Source: Ectocarpus siliculosus (lineage: Eukaryota > Sar > Phaeophyceae > Ectocarpales > Ectocarpaceae). Taken from it: 64,000 nucleotides of DNA. Location: NCBI GenBank assembly GCA_000310025.1, contig FN649751.1, forward strand, positions 6,712,832 through 6,776,831, written 5' to 3'. The notes below the pieces were generated by a model. That model saw only the letters and a program-made list of their open reading frames with translations. It was not told the origin of the DNA and ran no database searches. Made by a program: the position numbers and the translations under genes. Below, in pieces: positions 1 through 12,902 of this stretch. The stretch's first letter is position 1, and each line of letters starts with the position of its first letter.

Positions 1-67
1 AGATAGTTCCAACTCCTCAACCTATCAAACAACACCACAAAAAGAAGCACGGTCATGTTCCTCTCAC

Positions 68-2148
68 CCTCAGTGCCCCCGTCGATGAGAGGGATGATAG
101 TCGTAGGGTCGGAGACGTTGCCGTCATCGTCCAGCTCTACCAGCGAGCACAGCATCGAGTTCAGCCATCGCCGAGCCTCCACATTGTCAAGGCCGGAGAT
201 GACCACCCGGAACTTGGGAGGCAAGGGGGGGGGGGGGGAGGGATGGCGGAACCCCGGTTGGGTTGGGTACGGGTTTCCGCCAAATGTTGAGCTGGCGGGA
301 CTTGGCACCGTGACAACAACAGACCACGGCATCAGCGACAACCGCAGCGGCAAACCTCATCAAGGTCAACACCAAACGGAACCTATTCATACAAACATAA
401 AGACAACTTCTAGAGAGGTCTCTCGTGTACTCGAAACCCGTCGTGTGCAGGATTGCCGTTTTTTGTCTTCACATATAGTCAGTGCTCACAGCACTTGTGC
501 CGTTTACTCCCAACCCGTGGTCACACAGCAGGGTTCCTCTCCCTCAGGCCCCCTACCCACCCCACCCCTCCTGCGGTATCTGCTTTGCCTTCGATTTTTT
601 ATGCGAGAAGAGCGCAGCACTCTCTGCCCTCTGTGTAAGCACGAACTAGCCATTTCCACCCATGAACGCACGGTATTGTATCGGACATCAACACGCCCCC
701 CCCCCCCCCCCCCGTCATCATGCACACACAAGGGCTACACTACTCACTTCTCGGTAGAAGTCCGCATCGAAATCCTGAATCTTGGCGTGGTGAGCCTCTA
801 CCTTGCAGCCCTTCACCCTTGCCATGATAGCCTCTGCTGCAACCGTTGCCTTCGGGCGCCCGACGTCCTTCTGTCGGAACAGAAACTGCCTGTACCATCC
901 ATCCACACAAATGTGCGGCGTTGTTGTGCAATAGCAAGGACAAGCACATATAAGTATGCACACGCGTTCGCGTTTTCAAGCTTCGCTCCGCCATGTGCTG
1001 ACGGCTTTCCACACATTCAACCGGCTAGCGCGGTCGTTGATACTCGTTCGTGCGAGTAGAAAACCCAATAACGCATCAATCCTTCGGCGGGTCCCCCGTT
1101 CCTTGCACGAATGTAGGATTGATGGGTTTCTTTCTCTCAACCTCTCTGGTGTTGGCTGGAACCCGATACCCGGCGGAGCCTTGACTGATACTACGTGCTA
1201 GAGGCTGGGAGCCTGGGAGTGAACTGACTCGGTAGGGGGCGTCAACCTTGTTCACGTGCCCACAACCCGTAGCGCTCGCGGCGTTCATCTCATCCAGCCC
1301 AGCTGTCGACGCCACCCCCCTGGAGCGACCACGTGCAATCACTGGAAAAAAAACCGTACACCTGCTGCGACTGCTTGACGCTCGGGAGGCCGTCCCCACC
1401 TATTGAGGTTGGAGACATCGATGGAGTCCATGTCGATGACGGTGATATCGGTGATGGCAGAGAGTGCGAGGTCCTTGAGCAGTTCGCAGCCCAAGCCGCC
1501 GGCGCCGATGACGAGAACCTTGAGCTCCTCCTCCAGCAGCTCCGCCATCTTGCAAAGGGCAAAGGATTGATTGAGCAAATGTTAACGTTGTCCCAGTTTC
1601 GATTCGGCGCAAGACTGCTGTGTTTTATCAGGCAAGAGGTAGCAGTGTGAGGAAGGCGCGCGTCTTCCACTGCCAAAACGACACGCAACACCAAAGTTCC
1701 GTAAAACAGATAAAACCTCTGCTGTATCGGTGGCCAGTCTATTACTACTTCAGGAATCTAGGCGAACAAACAATGGTTCAGAAGTCAACGGCTACGAACT
1801 TCCAGGGACTACAACAGGCACTCGGCCGTCTAGAGAGCCCCCGTCTCCAGCTCCCCGGCGTTCGCGCTTCTTCTCTTCAATGACTATCTTTCTCACATTT
1901 TCGAACGGTTCGAATTCCCCGACAGCAAGCTGGCCGGTCTCGTTGCCGAACGGCGAGGGTCGAGAGACTAGCTTCTCGAGCGCGCTCCAGCGTTGACTCG
2001 GGTCCTCCTCGACCTCTTGCCCCTGCCCCCCCTCCTGCTGCTGCTGCTGCCTTTCTCGAGAGCGGTCGGCGCCGCTGGCATCATGGTCGGTGTCGGTGCT
2101 AACGTTGGTGACTTCGGTGGTGGATGTCCTGTCGCTGACGACCAGCAT
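68..2148 (-). CDS. UBA3: UBA3, NEDD8-activating enzyme E1 catalytic subunit (5' part; continues off left edge)
   Basis: Adenylating subunit of the NEDD8 E1, which in the family pairs with NAE1/AXR1 to activate NEDD8 for cullin modification. Exons read on the minus strand: 2148-1897, 1548-1400, 889-748, 212-68, all with GT-AG introns and continuous phase (0, 2, 0, then 1 at the last donor). Exon 1 carries a Gln/Glu-rich stretch and then RWSALEKLV, matching the pre-adenylation segment of UBA3. Exon 2 has the nucleotide-binding loop [15 protein letters not shown]. The exon 2/3 junction restores [13 protein letters not shown]. Exon 4 ends in LIDGGTEG. The exon with the catalytic cysteine (ECTLELYP region of the family) lies outside the window. 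The start is uncertain: ATG at 2148 is preferred because the longer form from 2313 adds a hydrophobic stretch not expected in UBA3. Exon 2 begins with ATG right after an AG acceptor and must not be taken as the start. Confidence 0.9.
696..713. repeat. Poly-C tract in UBA3 intron
   Basis: Eighteen C in a row between UBA3 exons 3 and 4. A shorter poly-G run lies at about 226-238. Confidence 0.9.
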
Positions 2149-3571
2149 CGGCTCTACGCCGTTCACGGACACTTGCTCGCCATTGTTGGCGTTTTCTGAG
2201 GTATGCAGTATCACGCACAAGAGGACAACACACGCGGGGCACATACGCTTTAATCCGGAGAAATGCCTAGCTTCCCCCACGACGGACCCCAGCTCAAGAC
2301 CTACGATGAACATCTTCAGTTTTAATGCGCATTGAGACAGACGAAATTTCGTAGTCCGCCGGTTAGCACGGTCGATGTTAAGTTAGCATGGTGACAATCT
2401 AACAATGACCACGCCGGGGTACAGCAGTATCGATTGACCTTCTCGTGAAGTTTCTTCTTCAAGTCTGGACCTGTTTTCATACTTAGTTGGAGAGAGACGC
2501 ACCCTCGTCAGTGCTGCTGCTGTAGGCTACGTGTGTATCTACGGGCGTGGCCTGGAGGGAGAGTCTGTGCACATTTAACAGAAAGGGTTTTTCCATGTCA
2601 GGACTGCAACAAACAACGCGATCGGAGTCACGGCTGGTTTGAAAGTTTGAAAAAAATTCCATGGTACATTTGTATCTCAGGTGCCGCAGGCTCATCTCTC
2701 TCGCAACAGTTACATCGTGTTGACGTAAACCCGTGTGCTTGTATAAGTAGTGCTGGGCAGCAGTGATCCGCCTGATCGAGTCGCACGCTAGTATTTTAAA
2801 CACATTGCTGTGCGAAGTAATCATAGCACATGAACTGCCGCGGGTCTCTGGCATGCGGCCACAGCAGCACGGTGATTGCCATGCAAAGTGCCTCAAGTGC
2901 AAGGCAACCACCGCGCGTCCTCTCTCGCTAGAGTATATACAGCAGTAGATACAATCGGACCAAACGCCAAAGCATCAAAGGATGCAACAGAGACTACAGT
3001 ACGCCAGACATCGAATTCCCAAACCCAGAGTTAACGTAACTTCTGTTCAGGATGAAACTAGGGAAGGAAACGAACGCAGCTCGCAACGAAAAGCACAAGC
3101 ACGACAAGAGAAACGAGAGAACGAGAGAGCGGAGAGAGAGGATTCGCTCAGAGTTCGCCAAAGAGAGAGGAGGGAGAAAAACAAATAGGAATGTTTCACG
3201 TAGGGGGCACACAGAGACCAATCAGGCTCACCATCGGCCGTGCTGTTGTCCATAGACTTTCTTTTCATCACAACTTTGCCCACAAGGTGGTGTGGTCGCT
3301 CTCTCTGGCGCGGTAAGTGCTGATGGTGCTGGCTCTGCTGCTGGTTGTCTGTGGACAAAGAATATGACTCTTATAAAACCAGATGCGGCAAGCCAGGGGG
3401 GTACGTGATTGATGATCGAGATGGGACGGGAGCTTCTTTTGAAGTTATCCCTATTGCGTGCGCCCCCATCATGTGCTGCGCTCTTGCTGCTGCTGTGTGT
3501 TGCTGTCAGAGTCAACCTGAGTGTCAAGTGCACCCCCCTCTCTCTCACCCCCCTCTCTGCGCTGCTACACC
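2149..3571. promoter_or_regulatory. Divergent intergenic region between UBA3 and the PAP gene
   Basis: UBA3 (minus) and the PAP/fibrillin gene (plus) start head to head about 1.4 kb apart, so both promoters must lie here. The plus strand is strongly purine-rich at about 3050-3190. I see no convincing coding exon and no definite TATA box or operator. Confidence 0.4.
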
Positions 3572-6500
3572 ATGGCACCAGCTTCGACGCTTGTTTCTCC
3601 CGCAGTTGCATTAGTACTTGCGTTTCTAACAAGTGCCTCCGCATTTGTTTCGACTTGCAGCTCTACGTCAGCACTGCAGCTGTTATCATGTCATCGGCGG
3701 CGAGGGTATCCTGCTGCTGCTGCTGTATCGCCAGGGATGACGATGATAAGTCCTGTCCGGATGGTCTCCGATAGTGTGGCAGAAGTGAAGTCGAAGGTGC
3801 TGCAGCTCGCGGCGGCCATGGACAGAGGTGGCATGGCAAACCCAGGCAAGTGCCAATGTCAACCTGCGAACACGTAACGATCTTTCCGCGCTGCTTGGTT
3901 TGTTCTGACTGGACGGTATCCTGCAGCAACTGTAGACTACATGTACACACCATAATTAATAGGGCGAAACAACAACATACATGTAAATCGTTCGAGACTT
4001 CATCCCTGATCCCACCTTCCTCGCTTTCCGTGAACAGTATCACGCAGAGCCCGACCTCAATGCCTGCAGTGCAACAGCAATCATGTGGAGGTACATATCT
4101 CAGAGGTCTGTCAACCCCCATCGATGCAATCGCCCATGCTCGTGGTACGCAGTCTGCGTGGCCTAATTGTTCTTTGATAGGGCAATTACGGCTATAATGA
4201 TTTATGCGGTACACCCGCACCGGGGAAGGTATTGAATCACCCTAACTTATACATATACTCCAAGGATTCATCCGTCGCACTACTGTACTTGAAATAGAGT
4301 GCGTAGGTGGAATTTTTTTTTCGATTTTTTTTTTTTTTTGCGCACGCTGCGCACGCCTTGTGTAGGACGGAGTACGACAGCCTTGGGCTGCCCCCGACCG
4401 CCAAAACGATTGACTAACGGAACTTGTACTCTCAAACTTGAGCAATGGTCGTGATCGGATGAGTGAGTGTGGTGAAGAATTCCAGACATGCACGACATGC
4501 GGTATCTTGAGTAGCGCACGATTACGCACACAGAGCGGCCACCAAAATAGCCGCTAACCACATCTAGACTAATATTGTGGCGCGTGTACACGGCAGAGCA
4601 GTGTGGACTTTAGTTCAAGCACGTCTCACATGTGTTACTAGGGTTCGGACGTTAGGTCGGGCGAGTTCGCGGGTTTGGGGTTCGGTCAATCCGTGAAGAC
4701 ATGCGCGACAGCCGCGCGTGCACATGAGCACCGAAGTACGGGAGCAAAGGATTGGCAGTACAGAGAACTGCTGTGCGCAATGTAAACAGCAGCCAACACC
4801 CTCAACACGTCTTGTATATATGGGCTATGCAGGAAGTCACCACACAATCCCAGGACGTCGCTATCCCGGCCATACAACGGGTACGGAAGCCGTCAAGCCG
4901 TGAAGATGGAGACATATCGTTATCGTTTGGAGCACTGCTGTAGCGGAGAGAACTTGCCTTCCCCTGCTACGTGTCAACAGCAGTACGACACCGACCGCGT
5001 TCAACACGCAATACGCCGTGCCTCGCCTTTCCGTTCTAACGCGAAATGCCTACAACAGCTACATTTTGCACTCATCAACTTGCTTCGACGAACGCCATAC
5101 CCAACCTTGATGCACGTTTACTCTCAGCCGGTGTGCTGTACGCAAGCGGCTCGCTCAGCGAACCAGCGCAGACGTTTCCACGAGTTTCCTTCACACGAAA
5201 CAAACGGAACCGCAAAAATGGTGTTGTGGTCATCTGTGTTGTAACTTGTCTTTCCGACGTACGAACGATGGGAAATATGTTGTTACTCGACGTGAAGCCA
5301 CACATTCTTCAATTCAAACTCTAGACAGTCAGATAATTGTACATTGGTTGCCGCCGCGTATCACCATTACTTTCATCGCCACTCACCAGGGCGTTAGCTT
5401 CAAGCGAACCTTTTAAGCGGGGGAAGAACAGCGGTATTGACGCTGGCTCTTTTCCCATTCTTTTATCCTATACAAAGAAAGAAAAGAACCTTCCCCCCAG
5501 GGTTAGGATAGGCATTCTATTGCCATCAGTAGAGGACACCATGAATAGGCGTCGTGCGTGCTGGCACGTTCAGGTTTGCTGCTGGAGCGGAAATAAATAT
5601 CGAGGGTCGCGGCAGTCTCTGAAAACTGCCCAAAATCTGCGCCGGAACCAAGCGGCACCCAACATTTGTCACAGCCATGCTCACCGCCACGGACGGTAAG
5701 CCCCTGAACGGAGGGGTGTCAGCAGTAGCTAGTGGCATCAGCTACTGCTGTAAACCCGTGGTTCAGGAGATTTGGGTCGGTGGCGGCGAGCGTGGCTGTG
5801 ACAAATGTTGGGTGCCGCTTGGTTGCGGCGCAGATTTCGGACTGTTTTCAAAGGCTGCTGCGACCTTAGATATTTCAGCTCCAGTAGCAAACCTGAACAT
5901 GTCAGCACGCACGACGCCTCTTCATGACGTCCTCTACTGATGACAATAGAATGCCCAACCTAACCCTCAAAACTGACCTTATTTGAGCGCCTTCCGTTTT
6001 GGCTCTTTTTGACTCGAAGTTCTAGAATGAATGTTGTGAATTTTGATCTTGAATTCAAAGGAGGCTTGGGGAGGTAGACGCGTGAAATGTATGTTTTGAG
6101 CAGCCTCTACTGCCACCCTGTGCGAGAACCAACGATTTCTGTTTTTCGCGATGCCTTCCGACTCGTCTTGTGTGTCTGTTGTACAATTTCTAGACCTCTT
6201 GCGTTTGTTTTCAAAATTCGTCAACATCAAAATTGCTTTTCTTCCCCCCCTTAACTTGCGGCAATACTCGCGGCGTAGATCTTTTGTCATTCTTCGCGGT
6301 GTTGTTTGGTTTTTTCTTCTGCCTGTTTTTATCGGATCCTGCAGCCTCCACGCCGTTATCGGATGGTTCTTACAGTAAATAGAATCTCCACAAATCATCT
6401 CTTTTTGGGCAAGCCTTCATCGCCTTCTTGGCATACAGGTAGGTATCCGTGCGTTCTCACCACACATTACGCGGTGCCACGCCTTTCCACTCTCACCGGC

Positions 6501-9500
6501 GCACTGGAACAGATTCTCATCAGCTTTCCAACTTTTTCGCCGTCTTCATTTCTTTCTCCCCTTTCACCGTCGTCGTCGATTGCTCTCGCTTGCGATTCGG
6601 ACCCCCTCGGGCGCGGGGGCCGTTCAGTACCCTAGTTTTTTTCTACCCACCGGTGGGATGGTGGGGTACAGAAGCCTTACTTACCCAGGCACCTGATTCT
6701 CGCCCCCCGCAGACTCGAGTGACGGGACACAACCATGTCTTGCTACGTACGACCCAGGGCTGTTTCTACCGCGAGACCCATCGCATGTCATCGAAATCCC
6801 GAAACGGTTGAGGTTAGGTGTGGCCACGGCGGGTGGGGAAACAATAGCGGGGAAAACAACCGGACTTACCCCGTCACTAGCGTGTCACTCGGCAAGACTC
6901 GAATCGAAACACGAGCGCCGTGGTTGATGCACACGCAGCACACACCAGCGAGCAACAGCTGAGGGGCGCGGGGGGCGAGTACCCCCTGTGCGCAGCCCCG
7001 AACACGTGCAGTGGAAACCGAACATGACCTTCTCTCTTCTTGCATACAGTCTTTTCCTTCAACAACACTAGTGGGTCACTGCTGCACCTCGCTCCATAAC
7101 ATTACTATGTAGTGGGTCATGGAAGAGGTTTTGGTGCATTGCAGTGCTATCGTGGGACCCACCGTGAAGCCGGAGGGAATCAGGTTACGTACATGGGTGC
7201 TCCCGTACCCTGTGGGGACACAAAACAAAATTGGAAATGACCTATGTTCGCCACCGGTGGGAAAAATAGCCTGATTTCCCACCACCTTGATCGCGCCCTA
7301 CAAGACTCGAATCGCGCCACAACGCCATGGTAAGAGAGTGTGGTTGATGCACACACAGCGCACAGCAGCGGGGAGCAACTGAGAGGGGGAACATGTCAAC
7401 AATTACAATTCCCTCCGCAAGGCCTCGAACACGCCTTTGCAAACTGTGTAAACCCGAACACTCGTTTCTTCTATTCTACCACGGTACACTTTTTCTTTGC
7501 ACACAACTAGCCGCCTCACAATTATGCAGGGCAGTGCTGATCATGTGACTAAAACCTACCTATTGGTTATGAGACCAAACTGAAAAAAACACGTTTGGTT
7601 CTCACTGCCATCGCTTCTCGAACCACTGCTGCCGAGCACAAATCTGACAAGAGTCTCGTGTCTGCCTTGCCCCCTTCGCCCCAACCCTCGCGTTCGCACG
7701 TTGCAGGCGTATCGAACGCCTACTTGGGGACCAAGGACGACATGCGGCTCCTGGTGGAATCGCTCGCGGAGCTAGACCCAGTCAACAAGCCGCTCACCCC
7801 TTCGGAGCTCAGCGGCCGCTGGGAGTTGGTTTACACCACGGTCGAACTTTTCCGCGCATCCCCTTTCTTCCAAATGGTGAGGGCTCGAAGGGGGTGACAG
7901 GAGAGGGTTGAGGCAGGAAAGGAGAGGACAGAATGCACAAAGTACCGAGGGAAAAGGGACCGAGGCTTTCCCCGCTTTCCTCCAAAGTCAACGGGCTATC
8001 TACAATTTGTATCATGTGTCCCTGATGCCATGCCATGATGTGGTAGTGTGGTACAGTAGCGATGACGCACAAAGTGTGAGCCCCCGTGAGAGGTATGGCT
8101 CCGTCTCCGTCAGATGGACGACGAAATTTTTGCACCCCAAGAAGCGCGTCTTGATCGTGTCCTTTGTACTTGCCTCCTTGTTCAACCTCGAATGGCTGGT
8201 TCGTCTCCCTTTCCAGTGCAAACAGTTCCACAGACAGAAATTGATCTAGGTTCGCGTTGTCTCGTCGACGCAGCCAGGGACAAAGAGTGCATGTAACGCC
8301 GGCTGGTCTCTCCAGACCATCACGTTCAGTTTCGCGGCTTACGTTTGTCTCCCACGCGCATTTGGACACGTACACGTACCACCCCTAGGTCGAGGCCGGC
8401 TACGACGATCCCGAAAAGTCCAACTTGTTCTTCAAGCTCCACCAGCTTCAGACCGGATCTTGGGGTGCTAGCAAAATCGGCCGAGTCACACAGGTACAGA
8501 CGGACGAGACGGGTCGGGGAGATGTTTGCCTGTGTAGATAGGATGCGTGCACGAGATCCTGAGAACGTACCCCTCCGCCTCCCTTGCACCTCTTTTCCCG
8601 CTATTTGTCTTCCTGGGCCTACCGACCGCGCCACCAAGCGGACAGGTAGTTCGAAATGGTGCCAGCCAGGCGCGAGATAACGTAAACGGTACAAACATCT
8701 TCCATTCAGCGCCCTGCTCGAACTACCCTTGATGTTCTTTCTACCCGTAGGGCCTTCAAACTGTACCCACTCCTCTGTCTTCGAATTGTGTGCTCGTGCC
8801 CTCGTTTGACTAACAACTTTTTCCTGCCCGCCCCCTCCCCGCGCTTCCGTCGGACATGCACACGACCGATTTTCCACAACGTCACCGATACCTCCATCTA
8901 CTGTACCCCTGTAGACCTTGGACCTCATTGATTCGGTCCCGCCGAGCATAGAAGGGGGGGATGCGACCGCCACGCCAGCAGCCGAAGCAGAAGCAGCGGC
9001 AGCAGGTGCGATCGAGGGGAGCGACAAAGCGGGAGTAGTCGAGGACAACACCGACGTGTCTGGCGGCAGCGGCTCCTTGGAGTCGGAGGTGAGACTGTCG
9101 GGGAACAACCAGGCCTCGCACGAGTTATGCACTCTCCACCGTCCGTGTTGGGTTGTGGCTACTATTGCATCCGATGGAGTGTACCGTGGTGGGTGTCCGG
9201 TACTTATTTCCTGCCAAAGGAATGAGCAAGTGTATGAAGGACTATGAAGCAAGTACACCTGTAGCGGGACCAATGTATAGCCGAGCGTGTGAAGTCGGTG
9301 GACGCTGACGTCGCTTGGTATTACAATGGCGCAGCATTCACAGGTGTGTGACGATCGGTAAGGCAGGCACCCTTGGTACACTCAGGCAGATGTGCAACGT
9401 CGGGACTCTCGTTGCGCTTTCGGTCTTGGGGGGGGACTAGTAAATGCTCCATAGCAGTTTTTGGAGTCGTGCTTCCCGTTGATCCTCTGCTCGTTGGCTT

Positions 9501-11040
9501 GGCGCAGAGGTTGTCCGTTCGTCTCGACTATTATAGCTGTCCGGAGGCAAGCAAATCCCGCTGATTCCTGTGTAGCCTGCGTCTGTTGACAGAGTGCAAA
9601 ACCCGTGCCATGGCTATCACCACTGGCTTTCCTCCTAGAATATGACAGCCTTGTGCTTCCTGACCTTTTGCATACGCCCCGAACCGCACTCCCGCTCACG
9701 TTCTATTTTTCACTCATCTGACGTCTCCTGCGCCTACCCTCTTCTGTGCCTTAAGGTGGATTTGATAATTCTACCGCTGACGTCCGTGCCGCTGGTGGGT
9801 TTCTGGAAGCTCCTGCCGACGTTCGGGGGATGCATCGCCACTAAGGCCAAGTGTTCTCTCGCGGGGGACAACAATGAAGTGGTTCAGGTCCGTGAGCACG
9901 CGTGCGGAAATAGCTTGTGTTCTTGTGTGTGTGTGTTTTTTTTTTTTTTTCACTGTGTTGGTATGTCCATGTCTATGTCCATGTCTATGTCTATGTCTAT
10001 CTCTCCCACTCGGAGAGTCAAGGTGTGTTTGCCCATGTTGATTATCTTGCGGTGCGGCTAGTATCGCGTAGTGCTCGTTTCCAGGCCTCCCAATGTGACT
10101 GTAGTTGATGGCGGTTCAAGACATGAAGAATGTGGTTGACGACTGCGGTTAGGTTCGCGCTTTGATATCATACCACAGCAGCAACCTAGTAGCCGACATG
10201 CCGATATGCTGTGAGGTGTTGCTGGTGATGCGTCTCATTTGGTGCGCACACTCGGAGGGAGCTGCATGTTCACGGTTCAAACTGCACATTGACGCTCGGT
10301 TGGCCTCAAGACCCTCCACGGGGGGTCATGACATGTGGCACCCTCGTTATCTGTGTTTATTTATTTTCCACAATGTTACATCCCTCCCATGGTTTCGGCG
10401 CCCGCCCACAGCTGGTTGTAGAGTCGACAAAGCTCAAGGCGGTTGAGGACGTACCGTTGCTTCCTCTGGCGGGGCCCCTCTTCGAGGGAATGGAATTTCC
10501 GACGGGGGAGGTCACCAAGAAGGTCAGGTTGAAGAATGAAGTCTCTCCACGGCTGAGACCCCTCGTGCCTGGCTAAATTGGACCGGTTGCAGTTCGGTCG
10601 ACGCTTCCTGGTTCGAAGGCGAATTGAATGGAACGGGCGCTGTCAACCATGGTACTTCCGTTTTTGGTGGTTCCCAATGCACGAAAGCAGCCCTGATCTG
10701 CCTCTCTCCCGTACCACCCACGCGTGTGTTCTCGTGTCATTTGAACCAACCGTGTCTTCTTTTTTGCGGTCTGGAGGTTGTTGTCGTGCTGTTGGTGCTG
10801 ATTCCTTCTGATGCCGCCCTCGTTCAAGTTTGCCAGTTATGTTGTAGTGGGGGTCGTACGGTTGTTGGTGAACTCAATTTTTGAGTGCATCCTTGTTCCC
10901 GATATGTGCGTTGATGGATGATCGTATTTTGACAGGTTATGGGGAACGTGCCGGTGACCAAGCAAACAGTAGTGTACATCGACGACACCTTGAGAGTGAT
11001 GGAAGACAAGGCCGGCGAGCTTTACATTTACGCCAGGTGA
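3572..11040 (+). CDS. Plastid lipid-associated protein (PAP/fibrillin family), plastid-targeted
   Basis: Seven exons: 3572-3827, 7707-7876, 8389-8493, 8915-9088, 9756-9887, 10412-10522, 10936-11040 (stop TGA), phases 1,0,0,0,0,0, giving about 350 residues. The N-terminus is a hydrophobic signal peptide ending in LTSASAFV, the ASAF-type site that in stramenopiles directs proteins into plastids of secondary red origin, followed by a Ser/Arg-rich transit region. The mature part has the PAP order: an AAAMDRG helix, a SLAELDPVNKPLTP segment, ELSGRWELVYTT, then SPFFQM. A strand with QTGSWGASKIGRVTQ follows, and the C-terminus reads VVYIDDTLRVM and GELYIYAR. Family members coat plastoglobules or thylakoids and affect lipid metabolism and stress tolerance. 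Exon 4 encodes an Ala/Glu-rich, probably disordered insertion of about 45 residues that is unusual for the family. The first intron (3.9 kb) is far longer than the others and holds repeats. Confidence 0.88.
4309..4339. repeat. Poly-T tracts in PAP intron 1
   Basis: Two homopolymer T runs separated by CGA. They are intronic low-complexity sequence. Confidence 0.8.
5500..5966. repeat. Long imperfect inverted repeat (fold-back element) in PAP intron 1
   Basis: The left arm (about 5500-5693) and right arm (about 5777-5966) are reverse complements with scattered mismatches and small indels, over about 190 bp each. The outer ends both carry GGGTTAGG. The roughly 85-bp centre contains a second perfect hairpin, AGCAGTAGCT / AGCTACTGCT. 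Both arms encode a similar peptide on opposite strands, which confirms the symmetry. Transcription of the intron would give a nearly 200-bp hairpin. It resembles a fold-back or MITE-like element. I see no transposase. Confidence 0.85.
6893..7388. repeat. Direct duplication in PAP intron 1
   Basis: A segment starting CAAGACTCGAATCG at 6893 recurs at 7301. Both are followed by a shared GTGGTTGATGCACAC block and a GAGCAAC...CTGAG block, so about 70-90 bp is duplicated with divergence, 408 bp apart. Confidence 0.6.
9936..10002. repeat. Poly-T and ATGTCT/ATGTCC microsatellite
   Basis: A homopolymer T run is followed by about seven hexamer units of ATGTCY, inside PAP intron 5. Confidence 0.85.
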
Positions 11041-12902
11041 CCAAACAGAATAATCTACAAAAAACGCTCGTGCTATTCAGTCCTGTGATGCACGTTTTTG
11101 TCCACCTGTGCCGCAAGCATCATCCTCAACAAGTATGTGATGGGATGTACAGTAGTTGCAAGTGCTATACCTGCGTTCCCGGCGTATCGCGGCAAGATGT
11201 AGTGCCGTTCCGAACCACCTGTTCAAGTCGTTAATTCTTGGGTGATTCGAGCGGAGGGTAAATCGATTGCAGCCCATGTATTGAAGCTTGTCTATGAACC
11301 ATGTACAGCGCTTCTCTTTAATTGTGCATTGTTGTGGTCTCTTTCCATGGCCTCCCACCAACGCTGATGCCCGTCATGCCGCTCTCACAAGCACATTCGT
11401 TCTATCCGTTCATGATGACCAAACCTTTGCGCCCTCCCCGCCTGTTGCCTACCACAGGCCACTCAAGAGCTTCTAGGAACGGGTTTGATGAACCAGATCC
11501 GTCGCTGACCGAACACGGTAGAAGTGTAGAGGGGTCGGTGCGGTGCCTGTGCCTTGCATGTTGTGGGTCTCGTAGACCGTTTCCAAACGGATTCACAACA
11601 CGTGCACCAGCAGTTGGTTGATTTTGCCCGAGGTCGGTTAGGTGCAGTACTTGCTTGGGGCGCAACTGGAGCTGGGAATTCGTCCAATGGCGGCCACGTG
11701 TGTGTTGCCCTATAGGCAGATAGGCAGACAGTCATCGCACTTCGATGTATAGAGTATATGGCGTACCGTGGGGTGTTAAAATCTCTCTGCCTTTCCTTGG
11801 TTAGCTTATTAAATGAAAAGTATTGATGTTTGTGGCCGAGATAGCGGCCAAGCTTGAAACAAACCTCGTTCCGGAATTATGTAAGTCCCCAAGTTTCCAA
11901 GTTTTCAGGATTTGATTATTTTTTGTTCGGTGGTTGTGTCAGTCCTTAACGAAACCGCGTCCAGCGAAGGTTTTTGTGTGTGAACTTTCCAGGAGATGAT
12001 TCAGCGCCAGGGTTCAACAACGGTTGCGCACCCCGAACTTTTCGTCCCTGCTACAGCGTTTGAGGTGGCTACGCTTTATGCGATTTCTTGACAAATACAA
12101 AGACATAAAACCGAAGCCAGTGTGAATTCGTTTGGGGCCTCCCGGGCAAAGAGCAACTTGCAACATACACCAGGCCCAACAACCTGTAGCGCTCTACCGG
12201 TGGGCATTCTTGGGTAGCCTCACGGCAGCAGTATCCATCTCGGTGTTTATGTGTTGCCTATACCGGCTTCACGACGAAAAGCTTGCAAGTGATACCCTAC
12301 GACGAACAAGACACTACGTTGGAGAGTGGACATGCGTGTGGCAAAAGGTGTTTCGAATTTTTACCAGCTATTGTACGGTACACGAGTAGCATTCTGAGAA
12401 GAGGCGGAGATGAGAGACTATGTAGATACACAGCTCACGAAACGGGGAAGCACCCTGCCAACAAGAACACACCGATATGGCCGGGTTTCTTTGAAACGCA
12501 ATTCTAGGACGAGGGCAGCAGCTACGTAGCTTCAGTACAAGGCTTTGCCTTGTGAGGTGAGGGTGCCTGTGGCGCCGTGGCGCCGTGGTTCCCCGCGGAA
12601 GTTAGGCCGCATTGCGGCCTAACTTGTTCCGGTTCGCGAAGATGAAGAAACGGACCAAAGGGCCGAAGGATAAAGATCGTACGATGCGTAGATCTCCCTT
12701 TCTAACATCAACGTAGGTGTTGATTGTTTTGAGTCTTTGCCCTCGAAGTCTCAGTGATCTCTGCTGAAGACTGAGTCCAATGGAGCGTGTGAAAGTCCTC
12801 ATGGGGATTCAGTGACTTCGGACCAGCTGGACGGACAACAACGCTGTCCTACGGGGTTACTTTGTAACTTCGCGCTCACGCTACCGCCGCACTTCGAGGC
12901 CT
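11041..12902. other. Intergenic region between PAP and the coiled-coil gene
   Basis: No supported exon. A short open segment at 11826-11877 ends in a good donor (GTAAGT) but could not be joined in phase to anything downstream. The region contains the palindrome at 12599-12625. Confidence 0.5.
12599..12625. repeat. Perfect 13-bp inverted repeat with 1-nt centre
   Basis: AAGTTAGGCCGCA, one T, then its exact reverse complement. It lies about 280 bp upstream of the coiled-coil gene start codon and just after a tandem GGCGCCGT doublet. It could be a cruciform or a dimeric protein site. Its function is unknown. Confidence 0.85.

Noticed and set aside
55-1059. 334-codon plus-strand open frame over UBA3
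   Set aside because: It is antisense to UBA3 exons and introns, passes through homopolymers, and has no domain.
2982-3188. Arg/Glu-rich 68-codon plus-strand open frame
   Set aside because: It reflects a purine-rich tract in the intergenic region and has no splice or homology support.
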